DNA of 64,000 nucleotides from Massilia atriviolacea (GCF_003953935.1 NZ_RXLQ01000009.1:277390-341389), one strand, 5' to 3'. Shown: positions 1-15,868, numbered from the stretch's first letter. The notes: a model not told the origin generated them from the sequence alone. Numbers and translations: made by a program.

Positions 1-2657
<2,657 letters not shown>

Positions 2658-2659
2658 AC

Positions 2660-4513
2660 CTAGATATCGAGGTGCGAGATGAGCGAGCGCTTCTTGTCGT
2701 GATCGGCCGGATCGGCGCCCTGCGCGCCGAGCGAAATCCCGACCGACAGGATATCGATCAGCAGCAGCTGCAGCACGCGCGAGATCATCGACAGGAAGCT
2801 GGTGCTGTCTTCGCTGTGATCGACCGCCAGGCAGATGGTGGCGCGTTTCGCCAGCGCCGACTTGCTGCTGGTGATCGCGATGACATCCGCGCCGGTCGCA
2901 CGCGCCGCGTCGACGGCCGCCAGCAATTCCGGCAGGTTGCCCGAGGTGGAAATGGCGATCACCACATCGCCCGGCTTGAGCAATTCCGCCGCCAGGGTGA
3001 ACAGGTGCGAATCGCCGTACGACGAAGTGGGAATGCGGAAGCGGAAGAACTTGTGCTGGCCGTCCAGCGCCACCACGCGCGAATTACCCATGGCGTAGAA
3101 CTCGACCCGGTTGGCCTTGCGCAGCAGCGCGATGGCGCGGTCGATCGAGACCACGTCGAGCTGGTCGCGGAATTTCAGGATGGCCGATACGGTGTTGTCG
3201 ATCACCTTGGCCGACAGGTCGTGCGTACTGTCGGACACGCGCACCTGGCTGTGGCGCACGGGGATGGTGCCGGTCAGGCTGCTCGCGAACTTGAGCTTGA
3301 AGTCGGCCAATCCCAAAAAGCCCAGCGAGCGGCAGAAGCGGATCACGGTCGGCTGGCTGACGTCGGCCAGGCGCGCGATCTCCGCGATCGGCTCGCCCAG
3401 CACCTTGCGCGGATGTTCCAGCACCAGGGTGGCCACGCGCTGTTCGGCGGGCGACAGTTCGTGCTGCAGATGCTGCACGCGCTCCATCAGCGTGTTGGCG
3501 CCGCTGCGTCCACGCAGGTGTTCGGACAGAATCGTCGCCACGCCGATAAAGGCGGGGTTGGGAATCATGATCACGTAGGTCGGGATCTGGCCCAGGTAGG
3601 AAGAAAAGCGGCCCTTGGCCTCGAAGCGTGCGCGGAACGGCGACGTGACGAACCACTCGCCCATGCGCGGCACGATGCCGCCGCCGATGAAGATGCCCCC
3701 AAAAGCGCCCAGCGTGACCGCCAGGTTGGCGGCGGCGCCGCCCAGCATGCCGCAGAAGCACTCCAGCACTTCGAGGCAGAGCGGGTCCTTGTCGTCGAGC
3801 GCGCCGGCGATGATCTCGGGCGAGGTGCGCGGCGCGGCCTGTACGGCGTTCCGCTCGGCCAGCGCGCGGTAGATCAGTTCCATGCCGGGGCCGGAAATCA
3901 GGCGCTCGTTCGAGACGTGCGTCCATTCCTTCCAGGCGTACTGCAGGATCGCGAATTCGCGTTCGTCGGCCGGGGCAAAATTGACGTGGCCACCTTCGCT
4001 GCCGAGGGTGACGAAACCGTCCAGGGTCGGGATCATGCCCGACACGCCAAGGCCGGTGCCCGGTCCCACCACGCCGATGACGGCGTTGGCTGCGGGCGCG
4101 CCGCCGCCGACCTGCATCAGGTCCTTGCCGGACAGGCCGGGCAGCGACATCGCCAGGGCGGTGAAGTCGTTCACGATCAGCAGGGTGTTCAGGCCCAGCG
4201 TGCGGCGCACTTCATCGGTGGAGAATTGCCAGTCGCGGTTGGTCATGCGGATCATGTCGCCGCTGATCGGGTTGGCGAGGGCGAAGGCGGCGTGATTGAT
4301 GCGGGTGCCGCTGTGGTCGGCCAGGTAGGTATGCAGCAGCGGGACGATGCCGGGGAAGTCGTCGCACTTCAGTACGCGCACCGAGCGCAGCACGCCGGGC
4401 GCGGTTTCGAGGGCGAAGCGCGCGTGGGTCGCGCCGATATCGGCCAGCAGACGGGGGCCGTCGGCGTAGGCGGTGCGGCTGTACTTTTGTTCTGAATCGT
4501 TTTCTTTGGTCAT
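2660..4513 (-). CDS. Bifunctional glucokinase / RpiR-family transcriptional regulator
   Basis: Fusion protein of about 617 residues. The N-terminal half is a ROK-unrelated bacterial glucokinase (ADIGATHARFALE phosphate loop, GPGTGLG, EGGHVNFAP) that phosphorylates glucose to glucose-6-phosphate. The C-terminal half is an RpiR regulator: a helix-turn-helix around 345-420 (ISQPTVIRFCRSLGF-like segment) and a SIS sugar-phosphate-binding domain around 465-600. Such fusions are known in Burkholderiales. It is the last gene of a minus-strand run after permease, phosphoglucomutase and amylase, with a 143-bp gap upstream. A GTG nine bases earlier (4522) is an alternative start; neither has a clear ribosome site. 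It probably senses a sugar phosphate and controls sugar genes, but its target is not shown by the sequence. Confidence 0.9.
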   Translation of the reverse strand: MTKENDSEQKYSRTAYADGPRLLADIGATHARFALETAPGVLRSVRVLKCDDFPGIVPLLHTYLADHSGTRINHAAFALANPISGDMIRMTNRDWQFSTDEVRRTLGLNTLLIVNDFTALAMSLPGLSGKDLMQVGGGAPAANAVIGVVGPGTGLGVSGMIPTLDGFVTLGSEGGHVNFAPADEREFAILQYAWKEWTHVSNERLISGPGMELIYRALAERNAVQAAPRTSPEIIAGALDDKDPLCLEVLECFCGMLGGAAANLAVTLGAFGGIFIGGGIVPRMGEWFVTSPFRARFEAKGRFSSYLGQIPTYVIMIPNPAFIGVATILSEHLRGRSGANTLMERVQHLQHELSPAEQRVATLVLEHPRKVLGEPIAEIARLADVSQPTVIRFCRSLGFLGLADFKLKFASSLTGTIPVRHSQVRVSDSTHDLSAKVIDNTVSAILKFRDQLDVVSIDRAIALLRKANRVEFYAMGNSRVVALDGQHKFFRFRIPTSSYGDSHLFTLAAELLKPGDVVIAISTSGNLPELLAAVDAARATGADVIAITSSKSALAKRATICLAVDHSEDSTSFLSMISRVLQLLLIDILSVGISLGAQGADPADHDKKRSLISHLDI

Positions 4514-4656
4514 CGCAGTCACATCGGACAGTTCGGGCAGTTCGCGCGTAGCATACCCTATTGTGCGAAATGTATGAAATGGGGTGAGTGGCGATAGCGT
4601 TAACGTGTACTGCGTCGTTCCCGCGCCAAGGCGGCCCTCGGCGGGAACGACGGCGA

Positions 4657-6309
4657 TCAGTTCGCGATCAGCACAATGCCGTTCCTGGTGTGGAAATCGA
4701 CCTTCCCGCCCGCCACCACGGCCTTCTTGCCCGAGTAGTAATCGGTCACCGATTCGCCATCGCGGAAAATCGGTCCGACCACGATCGGCGTCGACTTATC
4801 GGTCGGCAGGTCGAGCCCCACCACCACACGGTCCTTCTCCCAGGTCCGCGCGAAAATGTACGGCGTCGCCTGCAGCTTGCGATGCTCGCCCGCCCCCACC
4901 GCCGGATGCGCCTGGCGGAAGCGGCCGATGATGCCCCAGTGCTTGCGCACGTCCGCGATCCGGTAGCCGTCGCGTTGCGCATTGCTGGCCAGTTCGTCCC
5001 AGTTCATGAACGAGCGCAGCACCGCGTCGCCCTTCGCCCCCGCATGCGTGAGCAGGCGCGCGGTCTCGTCGCCATAATAGATCTGCGCCACGCCGGGCGA
5101 CAGCAGCAGCTTCGCCGCCGAGTCCATGGGACGCGTACGCGCCGGATCGAACGGCGCTCCGTCGTCGTGCGAGCTCAGATAATTGATCACCGAATAACCG
5201 CGCAGCGGCCCGGCCAGCAGCGCGGCGTAGCGGCCGAACATGGCGTCGTAGCCGCCCTTGGCGTCGGACGTCATGCTGAAGTTGATCACGCTGTCGAAGC
5301 CATTGTCGTAGAAGTCGACAAAGGTTTCGCCGCCCATGTCGAACTGGTGGGCATGGCGCAGCGAGTAGTTATAGACTTCGGCCGTCATGTAGAACTTGCC
5401 GTCGCCGAGGCGCTTGGAAGGATTGTCGCGCTTCCAGTCCTCGAACGCCTTGCTGGCGACTTTTTTCAGGTCCTTCCACACGCGCGGCTCCACATGCTTG
5501 GCCGTGTCGGCGCGGAAGCCGTCGAAGCCGTACTTGCGCACCCAGTCCGCGTGCCATTTCATCAGATAGTAGCGCGGCGCGCGCGGGTAGCCGGTCTCCT
5601 TGAAAAAGGCATCGAGGCTGGCCACTTCGCGCTCGTAGCGTCCTTCTTCCTTCCACTTGGCCACCAGCGCCGGCGGCAGCGCCACCGGGCGGTCGGCGTC
5701 GGTGCGCAAGTCCGGCAGGTTCTTCACCAGCGTGCAGTCGACGGTGGTGCGCGCATCCTTGTAGGTGCACAGCGGCGCCGTGCGCACCCATTCCTTCGGC
5801 CAGACCGGGTCGGACGCCGTCACCGGACCGGTATGGTTCATGACCACGTCGAGCAGCACGCGGATGCCGTTGGCGTGCGCGGTGTCGACCAGTTCCTGCA
5901 GGTCCGCTTCGGTCCCCAGGTTGGCGTCGATGCTGGTGAAGTCGCGCGCCCAGTAGCCGTGGAAGCCGTACGATTTGCCGGTGCCTTCATCGGTGCCGGC
6001 GTGAATCTGCTCGACCGGCGGCGTGATCCAGAGCGCGTCGACGCCCAGCTCCTTGAAGTAGCCTTCCTTGATCTTGGCCGTGACCCCGGCCAGGTCGCCG
6101 CCCATGTAGCCGCGCAGCGGCGCGGCATCGGCCTTGCGTCCATACGCCAGGTCGTTGGCCTTGTTGCCGTTGTTGAAGCGGTCCGTCAACAGGAAATACA
6201 CAGTCGCGTTTTCCCACACAAACGGGGCGCGCGCCGGGGCTGGAGCGGCGCTGACGTGGGAGGCGCCGAAAGTGAGCGCCAGTGAGACTGCAAGTGCGGA
6301 AAATTTCAT
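4657..6309 (-). CDS. Exported alpha-amylase (GH13, MalS-like)
   Basis: Alpha-amylase of 550 residues, cutting alpha-1,4 bonds of starch or maltodextrins. A Sec signal peptide (hydrophobic residues about 4-20, SHVSA-APA cleavage region) points to periplasm or beyond. GH13 regions are in order: LLDVVMNHTG, GFDGFRADTAKHV with nucleophile Asp268, MTAEVYNY with acid/base Glu311, and LSSHDDGAPFD with the third Asp. The opening segment ENATVYFLLTDRFNNGN resembles periplasmic MalS-type amylases (GH13_19). The start is supported by AGGGAA upstream. It lies 27 bp after phosphoglucomutase in the same operon. The exact product profile cannot be read from sequence. Confidence 0.9.
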   Translation of the reverse strand: MKFSALAVSLALTFGASHVSAAPAPARAPFVWENATVYFLLTDRFNNGNKANDLAYGRKADAAPLRGYMGGDLAGVTAKIKEGYFKELGVDALWITPPVEQIHAGTDEGTGKSYGFHGYWARDFTSIDANLGTEADLQELVDTAHANGIRVLLDVVMNHTGPVTASDPVWPKEWVRTAPLCTYKDARTTVDCTLVKNLPDLRTDADRPVALPPALVAKWKEEGRYEREVASLDAFFKETGYPRAPRYYLMKWHADWVRKYGFDGFRADTAKHVEPRVWKDLKKVASKAFEDWKRDNPSKRLGDGKFYMTAEVYNYSLRHAHQFDMGGETFVDFYDNGFDSVINFSMTSDAKGGYDAMFGRYAALLAGPLRGYSVINYLSSHDDGAPFDPARTRPMDSAAKLLLSPGVAQIYYGDETARLLTHAGAKGDAVLRSFMNWDELASNAQRDGYRIADVRKHWGIIGRFRQAHPAVGAGEHRKLQATPYIFARTWEKDRVVVGLDLPTDKSTPIVVGPIFRDGESVTDYYSGKKAVVAGGKVDFHTRNGIVLIAN

Positions 6310-6336
6310 GTATTCCCTGTTGGTTGGATTAATTCG

Positions 6337-7983
<1,647 letters not shown>

Positions 7984-8025
7984 TTAACAATACGATACGA
8001 CAGGTAGAAAAAATTCGACGCCAGC

Positions 8026-9357
8026 TTAGTTGGCTTGCTCGCCTTTATCGTTCACCAGCATGGTCAGCAAACCGCCGACGGCCATGCAGGCGCCGGCCAG
8101 CAGCAGGGTCGCCACCGGACGCCCGCCCAGCAGGGCCTTGCTGATCGGGCCGAGGATCACGCCGCCGATAATCTGCGGGATCACCACGAAGAAGTTGAAG
8201 ACACCCATGTAGAAACCCATGCGCTGCGCCGGCAGCGCACCGGCCAGGATCGCATACGGCACGGTGAGGATGCTGGCCCACGCGATGCCCACGCCGACCA
8301 TCGGCAGCAGCAGCATCTCTTTTTGGGTGATGAAGAAGATGCTGGCCAGGCTGATGCCGCCGATGACCAGGCAGGCCAGGTGCGTCATCTTGCGGTTGGT
8401 GCGGCGCGCGATCGCCGGCAGGATAAAGGCGGCAATCGCCGACACGCCGTTATACACGGCGAACATCACGCCGACCCAGTTGCCGGCGCTCTGGAAGGCG
8501 GCCGACTGCGCGTCGACCGTGCCGAAGACGTTTTCGGCCACGGCCGGCGTGGTGTTGACCCACATCGTAAACAGCGCCAGCCAGGAGAAGAAGCTCACGC
8601 TCGCCAGCTGCACCATCGTGCGCGGCATGGTGGTGAAGCCTTTGACGATTTCGCGCAGCGCGGTCAAGGTGCCCTTGCGCTGTTCGACCTCGGCGCGGAA
8701 GGCCGCCATGTCCTCGGGCGGCGTTTCGCGCGTGGTGATGACGGTCCACGACACCGCCCCCATGAAGGCCAGTCCGCCGGCATAGAAGGAGTAGCGCACC
8801 GTATCCGGAATGCCGCCGTCGACGGGGATGTTACTGACGTTGAACCATTCGGTAAACATGGTCGGCAGCAGCGAGGCGATCACCGAACCGCAGCCGATGA
8901 AGAAGGTCTGCATCGCAAAGCCGGAAGTCTGCTGGGCCGGATGCAGCTTGTCGCCCACAAAAGCGCGGAACGGCTCCATCGACACGTTGATCGACGCGTC
9001 CATCATCCACAGCACGAACACCGCCATCCACAGCGACGAGGAATTCGGCATCAGGAACATGGCCACGGTCGCGAGCAAGGCGCCGAGGAAGAAGAAGGGA
9101 CGGCGCCGGCCCCAGAACGGATGCCAGGTGTTGTCGCTCAGGTAGCCGATGATCGGCTGCACCAGGAGACCCGTGACCGGCGCGGCGAGCCAGAACAGCG
9201 GCAGGTCGTCGGCGTTCGCGCCCAGGGTCGAGAAAATGCGGCTGGTGTTGGCGTTTTGCAGGGCAAACCCGAACTGGATGCCGAAGAAGCCGAAGCTCAT
9301 GTTCCACAACTGCCAGAAGCTCAGGCGCGGTTTGGTCGGCGGGAATTGCATCTGCAT
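8026..9357 (-). CDS. MFS sugar permease (SLC45/GPH-like)
   Basis: Inner-membrane carrier of about 443 residues with roughly twelve hydrophobic segments and the MFS loop motif (GYLSDNTWHPFWGRRRPFFF) between helices 2 and 3. It is typical of permeases found beside maltodextrin genes, so maltose or maltodextrin uptake is the likely role (inference). I chose the ATG at 9357: it has GGAGA six bases upstream, and the residues encoded before it look like leader DNA. It heads the minus-strand operon permease-pgm-amylase-glucokinase and diverges from another permease across 169 bp containing two matching boxes. Confidence 0.85.
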   Translation of the reverse strand: MQMQFPPTKPRLSFWQLWNMSFGFFGIQFGFALQNANTSRIFSTLGANADDLPLFWLAAPVTGLLVQPIIGYLSDNTWHPFWGRRRPFFFLGALLATVAMFLMPNSSSLWMAVFVLWMMDASINVSMEPFRAFVGDKLHPAQQTSGFAMQTFFIGCGSVIASLLPTMFTEWFNVSNIPVDGGIPDTVRYSFYAGGLAFMGAVSWTVITTRETPPEDMAAFRAEVEQRKGTLTALREIVKGFTTMPRTMVQLASVSFFSWLALFTMWVNTTPAVAENVFGTVDAQSAAFQSAGNWVGVMFAVYNGVSAIAAFILPAIARRTNRKMTHLACLVIGGISLASIFFITQKEMLLLPMVGVGIAWASILTVPYAILAGALPAQRMGFYMGVFNFFVVIPQIIGGVILGPISKALLGGRPVATLLLAGACMAVGGLLTMLVNDKGEQAN

Positions 9358-9389
9358 CGGGAGTCTCCAGGCGTTTGGCCACGCATTAT

Positions 9390-9407
9390 ATTTGTAGGAA
9401 AATAACA
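9390..9407. promoter_or_regulatory. Candidate operator box 1 between divergent permeases
   Basis: The 18-mer ATTTGTAGGAAAATAACA differs at two adjacent bases from a second copy 101 bp away at 9491. Its GTAG half matches the TGTAG-N5-CTACA boxes upstream of the GH13 gene, but its other half (TAAC) does not. Both copies lie in the control region of the two sugar permeases. Binding by a sugar-responsive repressor is inference. Confidence 0.4.
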
Positions 9408-9490
9408 TGACGATTTCTAAGTGTCAATCTAAACAGTTCCATAGTAGAATCGCCGCAGGAAGACGGATAAATCGCACGACAAATCCAGGG

Positions 9491-9508
9491 ATTTGTAGTC
9501 AAATAACA
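9491..9508. promoter_or_regulatory. Candidate operator box 2 between divergent permeases
   Basis: ATTTGTAGTCAAATAACA, the second copy of the box at 9390, in the same orientation. It ends 18 bp before the start of the plus-strand permease, so it would overlap that gene's promoter or leader. Confidence 0.4.
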
Positions 9509-9526
9509 GAACCAGATGGGGACACG

Positions 9527-10810
9527 ATGCGGGACATGCAGAAGCACCTGAACAAGCTTTTTTACGCGACCCTGAGCCTGCCGTCGACGGCCATGGGCTT
9601 CGCGCTGTGCATCCAGATTTCAGCGCTGAGCTGGATTTTGAGCACCCGCTTCAACCTGGAGATTCACGAAATCGGCATCGTCTGGGCGGCCGGCCCGCTG
9701 GCCGGCATCTTCGGCCAGGTGATCATCGGCCTGATCAGCGACGACGCCTGGTTCTGGGGCGGGCGGCGCCGGCCCTTCATCCTGATCGGCGGCACGCTGG
9801 CCGCGCTGATGGTGTTCCTGCTGCCGCGCATCGACGTGGTGGGCAAGGTCCTCGGCATCGACGACATGGTCATCGTCGCGGTGATCATTGCGCTCACGCT
9901 GGACCTGTCGATCAATATCAGTTTCAACCCGACCCGCTCGATCATCGCCGACCTCACGCCCGAAGGCGAAGCGCGCACGCGCGGCTATACCTGGATGCAG
10001 ACCATCTCGGGCTTTTTCGGCGTGCTGGCCTACGTGATCGGCGCGACCATGGGCAACGACGTGCTCATTTCGGTCGGCGCGGGCATCGTGTTCCTGTTTT
10101 CGGTGGTGCCGATGTTCTTCATCAAGGAAGAACGCGAGCTGGTGAAAAAGAGCGCGACCGCCGTGGCCACGGTGGCCACCAGGGCCGACTGGGGCCAGCT
10201 GTGGCGCATCTACATCGCGCACGGCTTCGCGTGGCTGGGCGTGCAGTCGATGTTCGTCTACACCTATGGTTTCATACAGCAGCAGCTGGTGCCGGCGGGG
10301 CTGGACACCAGGGCGGCCGACGCGATGAGCGGGCAGATTATCGCCTACGCCTTCGCCGTATTGAATACCGTCGGCTTCCTGCTGCCGGCCCTGGTGCTGG
10401 CGCCACTGGCGCGCCGGATCGGACGCGTGCATACGCAGGCCGCCTGCATCGCCATCATGGCGCTCGGGTACTTTGCGATTGCGACCATGGCGCGCACGCC
10501 GATGATGCTGTATGCGCTGATGGCGGTGGTCGGCATCGGCTGGAGCGCGATTGTCAGCCTGCCGTTTGCGATCATGAGCGACAAGGTGGACAAGAGCCGC
10601 ATGGGATTCTTCATGGGCGTGTTCAACCTGTCGGTGGTGCTGCCGCAGCTGATGTCCACGGGCGTGGGCTTCGTGCTGAAAAAAGTGCCGGACCAGAGTA
10701 CCTTGTACCTTATCTGCGGCGTGTCGCTGGCCATCTCGGCGGCCTTGTGGTGCCTGGTGAAGGACGACGCGCCGGCGGCGCAAGCCGCGATGCCCGCTTC
10801 CGCGCACTGA
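9527..10810 (+). CDS. MFS sugar permease (second, divergent)
   Basis: Inner-membrane carrier of about 427 residues, twelve predicted helices, with the MFS loop GLISDDAWFWGGRRRPFI. It is related to its divergent neighbour but clearly distinct, for example in LSINISFNPTRSIIADLTPEG. The likely cargo is maltose, glucose or short maltodextrins, judging only from position in a starch cluster. The ATG at 9527 has GGGGAC just upstream; the longer open frame from 9407 would run through the operator boxes and is unlikely to be translated. A strong hairpin terminator follows the stop. Confidence 0.83.
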   Translation: MRDMQKHLNKLFYATLSLPSTAMGFALCIQISALSWILSTRFNLEIHEIGIVWAAGPLAGIFGQVIIGLISDDAWFWGGRRRPFILIGGTLAALMVFLLPRIDVVGKVLGIDDMVIVAVIIALTLDLSINISFNPTRSIIADLTPEGEARTRGYTWMQTISGFFGVLAYVIGATMGNDVLISVGAGIVFLFSVVPMFFIKEERELVKKSATAVATVATRADWGQLWRIYIAHGFAWLGVQSMFVYTYGFIQQQLVPAGLDTRAADAMSGQIIAYAFAVLNTVGFLLPALVLAPLARRIGRVHTQAACIAIMALGYFAIATMARTPMMLYALMAVVGIGWSAIVSLPFAIMSDKVDKSRMGFFMGVFNLSVVLPQLMSTGVGFVLKKVPDQSTLYLICGVSLAISAALWCLVKDDAPAAQAAMPASAH

Positions 10811-10822
10811 GGTAAACGCAAA

Positions 10823-10851
10823 ATGGGCAGCCGAAGCTGCCCATCTTTTTT
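10823..10851. terminator. Intrinsic terminator, probably bidirectional
   Basis: A perfect 9-bp stem (ATGGGCAGC / GCTGCCCAT) with a CGAA loop is followed by CTTTTTT on the plus strand, ending the permease transcript. Read on the minus strand the loop is the very stable UUCG tetraloop followed by TTTTGCG, so it may be a backstop there, beyond which the helicase, ending at 10866, would stop. Confidence 0.88.
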
Positions 10852-10865
10852 ACCCGCCTGCCGAA

Positions 10866-12701
<1,836 letters not shown>

Positions 12702-12862
12702 AGGACACTCACAATTTGACTAGCTAGCCCGACGGGAAAGCATCCTGCAGTTTACTCTCTTGTAGTCCAGAATGCGATTTTTTGTAACGGCGTTGCGTGC
12801 AAGTGGGCGCACATTGAGGCTATTCGTGCAATCTGCACCTCATTCGCGCTCGCCCCAAACGC

Positions 12863-12900
12863 AACAACCCCGCCGCACTCGCGTGCAACGGGGTTGTTTT
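12863..12900 (-). terminator. Hairpin terminator after the TonB receptor gene
   Basis: A 10-bp perfect stem (AACAACCCCG / CGGGGTTGTT) with a 16-base loop, 32 bp beyond the receptor stop. The T-run is good on the plus strand (TTTT) but poor on the minus strand (GCGTTTGGGG), so its use in the expected direction is uncertain. Confidence 0.45.
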
Positions 12901-12931
12901 CGGCGCCGGGATCGCCCCGGCAGCCCCTTCA

Positions 12932-15667
12932 TCAGAACTTGTAGTTGGCGCCCATCAGGAAGGTGCGGCCATACTTCTGGTATTCCAGCGGCTTGTTGCG
13001 GTCGCCGGCGTAGGTTTCGTAGGCGGTATCGCCAACGTTATTAACCTGCAACACCAATCCCAGGCCCTTGAAGCTGCCTTCGGTAAAGTTGTAGCCGATC
13101 TGGAAGTCGACCACATCTTCGCCAACCACATAACGCAGGCTGCGCTCGTTGGCAAAGTTGCCGATTTCACCAACGAAATCGGAACGCTTGCGCTGGCTGA
13201 CGCGGGTTTCGAAACCGTTCTTTTCATAGTACAAAGTCAGGTTGGTCACGCGCTTCGACAAGCCCGGCAGCGGGATGTTCTTGCCGATGTTGCTGTCCGG
13301 ATCTTCGATGTTGATCGAGCTCTTGCTATGCGTGGCACTGGCCGAGACGCCGAAGCCGTCGAGTACCGGGGTCAGCAGGCTCAGCGGCAGCGATGCCGAC
13401 AGTTCCAGGCCCTTCAGCTTGCCGCCATTGCCGTTGTACGGCGCCTTGTAGTTACCGATCGGGGTAATGGCATTGGTGCCAGGAATATATTTCGAGAAAT
13501 CGTAATCCTTGGTCTGCGTAAAGATGTAGGTATCGAGCTTCTTGTGGAAAGCCGCGACCGCCACATACGCCTTGTTGCCGAAATATTTCTCGTACGACAA
13601 GTCGAGTGCCTTGGCGCGCCATGGATCGAGGCGCGCATTGCCGCCGTTGGCGCTTGGCTTGAAGTCGGTGGTGCCGACGTTGAAGTCGAGCGCCGAGCGC
13701 AGCTGGTCGATACGCGGACGTGCCAGTTGCTTGGCGGCCGCAAAACGGATGGTCTGCTGGTTGCTCAGGCCAAACGACAGATTCAGGCTCGGCAGGTAAT
13801 CGGTGTACGTCATGCCATCCGTGACCGGCTTGACCTGGCTGCCGACCGGTGCGGTACCGTCGAAATAATTGGCATTCGAGGACTGCTCGGTGCGCTGCAC
13901 CTGCACGCCCACATTCCCCTTCACGCTGACCGAACCGATTTCGCTGTCGATATTGGCCTTGACGAAGCTGGTCGTGATCTTTTCGTTCACTTCCCAGGCC
14001 TTCGAAATCAGGAACGATTCCGTCGAGCTCGGGTTGAAGTTCATGTACTGGCCCACCACGCCCGGCACATTCCACGAAGGAATCATGCCCGTGCCGGCAA
14101 AGCCCAGGTCGACCTGGCTGTACAGCAGCTCGCCCGGCACCGGACCCGGCGCGCCGCGCAGGGTGATCGCGCCTTCCGGCTGGACCTTGTTCTTGCTGCG
14201 GTCGGCGTAGTTGACACCCACGTCCACGCCCGAGAAATAGCTTTCGAGCACGGTCGGCATCGGCAGCGAGGCGACCAGCTTGAAGCCCTTGAGTTCGTCT
14301 TCGATCTGCGGCGTCTTGCCGTAGCCAGAACCGTAGATCGTGTTGCGCAGGTACAGGTTCTTGGCGTCGCTGTAATTCAGGCGGCCGGCGATCTGCGAGA
14401 AACCGCCGGTCGCGAACTTGAGGTTGACGGTGTCGAGGAAAGGATCGCCGGCGGCGTTGCTCAGTTGCAGGTTATTTTCCAGGCTGACTTCATCGCGGTT
14501 CGCCTTCGAATAGCTGACGTCGGCAAACAGCGACCAGCCGCCTTCGAAGCGCAGGGTATTGCCCCAGCCGATGGCCTTGATTTCATCCTTGCGGTCGTTG
14601 TACATGCCGCGCACCAATGGATACACGCCGCTGGCCGAGCCGCCGGTCAGCACGCCGTTGGAGGTGGTCGCCGGCGTGTACTGCAGGCCCGGCTCGAAGC
14701 CGCCGTTGTAGTTGCTCAGGTTGACTTCGAACTGGTTGGCGGTTTCTTCACGTTTGAATTTCGATGCGTACACATCGATCATGCTGGTCCAGGTCTTGTT
14801 CGGACGATATTGCAGCACGCCCATGACGCCGTCGCGCTTGTTGGTACCGCTGCGGGCGACCGATTTCAGGCCGTCCATCAGGTAGGTGCCGGCAGGCACG
14901 CCCGGACGCGCATCGGTTTTCCATGGCTCGTACAGGCCGGTTTCGTTGGACAGCACCGGCGAGGCCAGGTGCGCGTAGCCGATGGCGATACCGATCGTGC
15001 GGTCGGCGAACTGGTCGATGTAGCTGACGCTGAAACGCTTGCCGGTATCTTTGGCATTGGCGATGCCGCCGAGCGAGTTTTTCTCGCCGCGCACGTTCAT
15101 GGCGATGGTGCGCTTGCCGAACGACAGCGGACGCACGGTCTGCATGTCGATCGTGCCGGACAGGCCCTGGCCGACCAGGCCGGCGTCCGGGGTCTTGTAA
15201 ATGGTCACGCCGCTGAGCAGCTCGGACGGATACTGGTCGAACTCGACGCTGCGGTTGTCGCCGGTGCTGACCTGTTCGCGGCCGTTCAGCAAGGTGGTCG
15301 AGAAGTCGGGCGACAGGCCGCGCACGCTGATCACCTGGGCGCGGCCGCCGACGCGCTGCGCCGCCAGGCCGGGAAGGCGGGCGATCGATTCAGCGATACT
15401 CACGTCCGGCAACTTGCCGATATCTTCCGCGGAGATCGCCTCGACGATGGAAGACGCATCCTTTTTCACCGAAATCGCATCCTCGATACCGCGGCGAATG
15501 CCCGACACCTTGACCGTGGCAATCGGCTGCTCGCTCGCTTGCGGGGCCGCGGGCGCTTGCGCATACACGCTGCCCGACATGGCGGAAACGAACAGGGCGC
15601 AACCTGCGGCGACCGGGCTCAGTGGAAATGCGGCACTCCTGGTACGGGTATTGGCGAAAAATTTCAT
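12932..15667 (-). CDS. TonB-dependent outer-membrane receptor, probably maltodextrin-type
   Basis: Outer-membrane active transporter of 911 residues. It has a signal peptide ending near SVYAQA, a plug domain (about 50-180; ISAEDIGKLPDVSIAESIARLPG, then VISVRGLSPDFSTTLLNGRE) and a long beta barrel ending in the outer-membrane C-terminal Phe (GANYKF). The plug signature is that of the Caulobacter/Xanthomonas carbohydrate receptors such as MalA. Its position, divergent from a run of starch enzymes with operator boxes between, suggests uptake of maltodextrins; the ligand is inferred. No canonical N-terminal STN signalling domain is visible, so anti-sigma signalling is unlikely. Confidence 0.88.
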   Translation of the reverse strand: MKFFANTRTRSAAFPLSPVAAGCALFVSAMSGSVYAQAPAAPQASEQPIATVKVSGIRRGIEDAISVKKDASSIVEAISAEDIGKLPDVSIAESIARLPGLAAQRVGGRAQVISVRGLSPDFSTTLLNGREQVSTGDNRSVEFDQYPSELLSGVTIYKTPDAGLVGQGLSGTIDMQTVRPLSFGKRTIAMNVRGEKNSLGGIANAKDTGKRFSVSYIDQFADRTIGIAIGYAHLASPVLSNETGLYEPWKTDARPGVPAGTYLMDGLKSVARSGTNKRDGVMGVLQYRPNKTWTSMIDVYASKFKREETANQFEVNLSNYNGGFEPGLQYTPATTSNGVLTGGSASGVYPLVRGMYNDRKDEIKAIGWGNTLRFEGGWSLFADVSYSKANRDEVSLENNLQLSNAAGDPFLDTVNLKFATGGFSQIAGRLNYSDAKNLYLRNTIYGSGYGKTPQIEDELKGFKLVASLPMPTVLESYFSGVDVGVNYADRSKNKVQPEGAITLRGAPGPVPGELLYSQVDLGFAGTGMIPSWNVPGVVGQYMNFNPSSTESFLISKAWEVNEKITTSFVKANIDSEIGSVSVKGNVGVQVQRTEQSSNANYFDGTAPVGSQVKPVTDGMTYTDYLPSLNLSFGLSNQQTIRFAAAKQLARPRIDQLRSALDFNVGTTDFKPSANGGNARLDPWRAKALDLSYEKYFGNKAYVAVAAFHKKLDTYIFTQTKDYDFSKYIPGTNAITPIGNYKAPYNGNGGKLKGLELSASLPLSLLTPVLDGFGVSASATHSKSSINIEDPDSNIGKNIPLPGLSKRVTNLTLYYEKNGFETRVSQRKRSDFVGEIGNFANERSLRYVVGEDVVDFQIGYNFTEGSFKGLGLVLQVNNVGDTAYETYAGDRNKPLEYQKYGRTFLMGANYKF

Positions 15668-15772
15668 TCTGTCCCCTCATCTCATCATTACTACACAATT
15701 CCCGTATCTTCAGTGCTGGCGACGACTGGACGGGTTCCAAAGGCAACGTTCTAGGACGTCTGAAGGCGATTC

Positions 15773-15787
15773 TGTATTAAAACTAGA
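15773..15787. promoter_or_regulatory. Weak TGTAG-N5-CTACA-like box
   Basis: TGTATTAAAACTAGA: the same 15-base layout as the better boxes, with one mismatch in each four-base core and one at the end. Confidence 0.3.
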
Positions 15788-15868
15788 TGCACTGTCAACG
15801 TGAGTTGCGTACGACTACGTAAAAGTGCACTTTTTCTATATCTTGCCCGCAAGATGAGGCCCTCTCGT

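Noticed and set aside
4588..6285. Long plus-strand open frame opposite the exported amylase gene
   Set aside because: It is an antisense shadow of high-GC coding: its translation is His/Arg/Ala-rich with no family features, while the minus strand has a signal peptide and all GH13 motifs.
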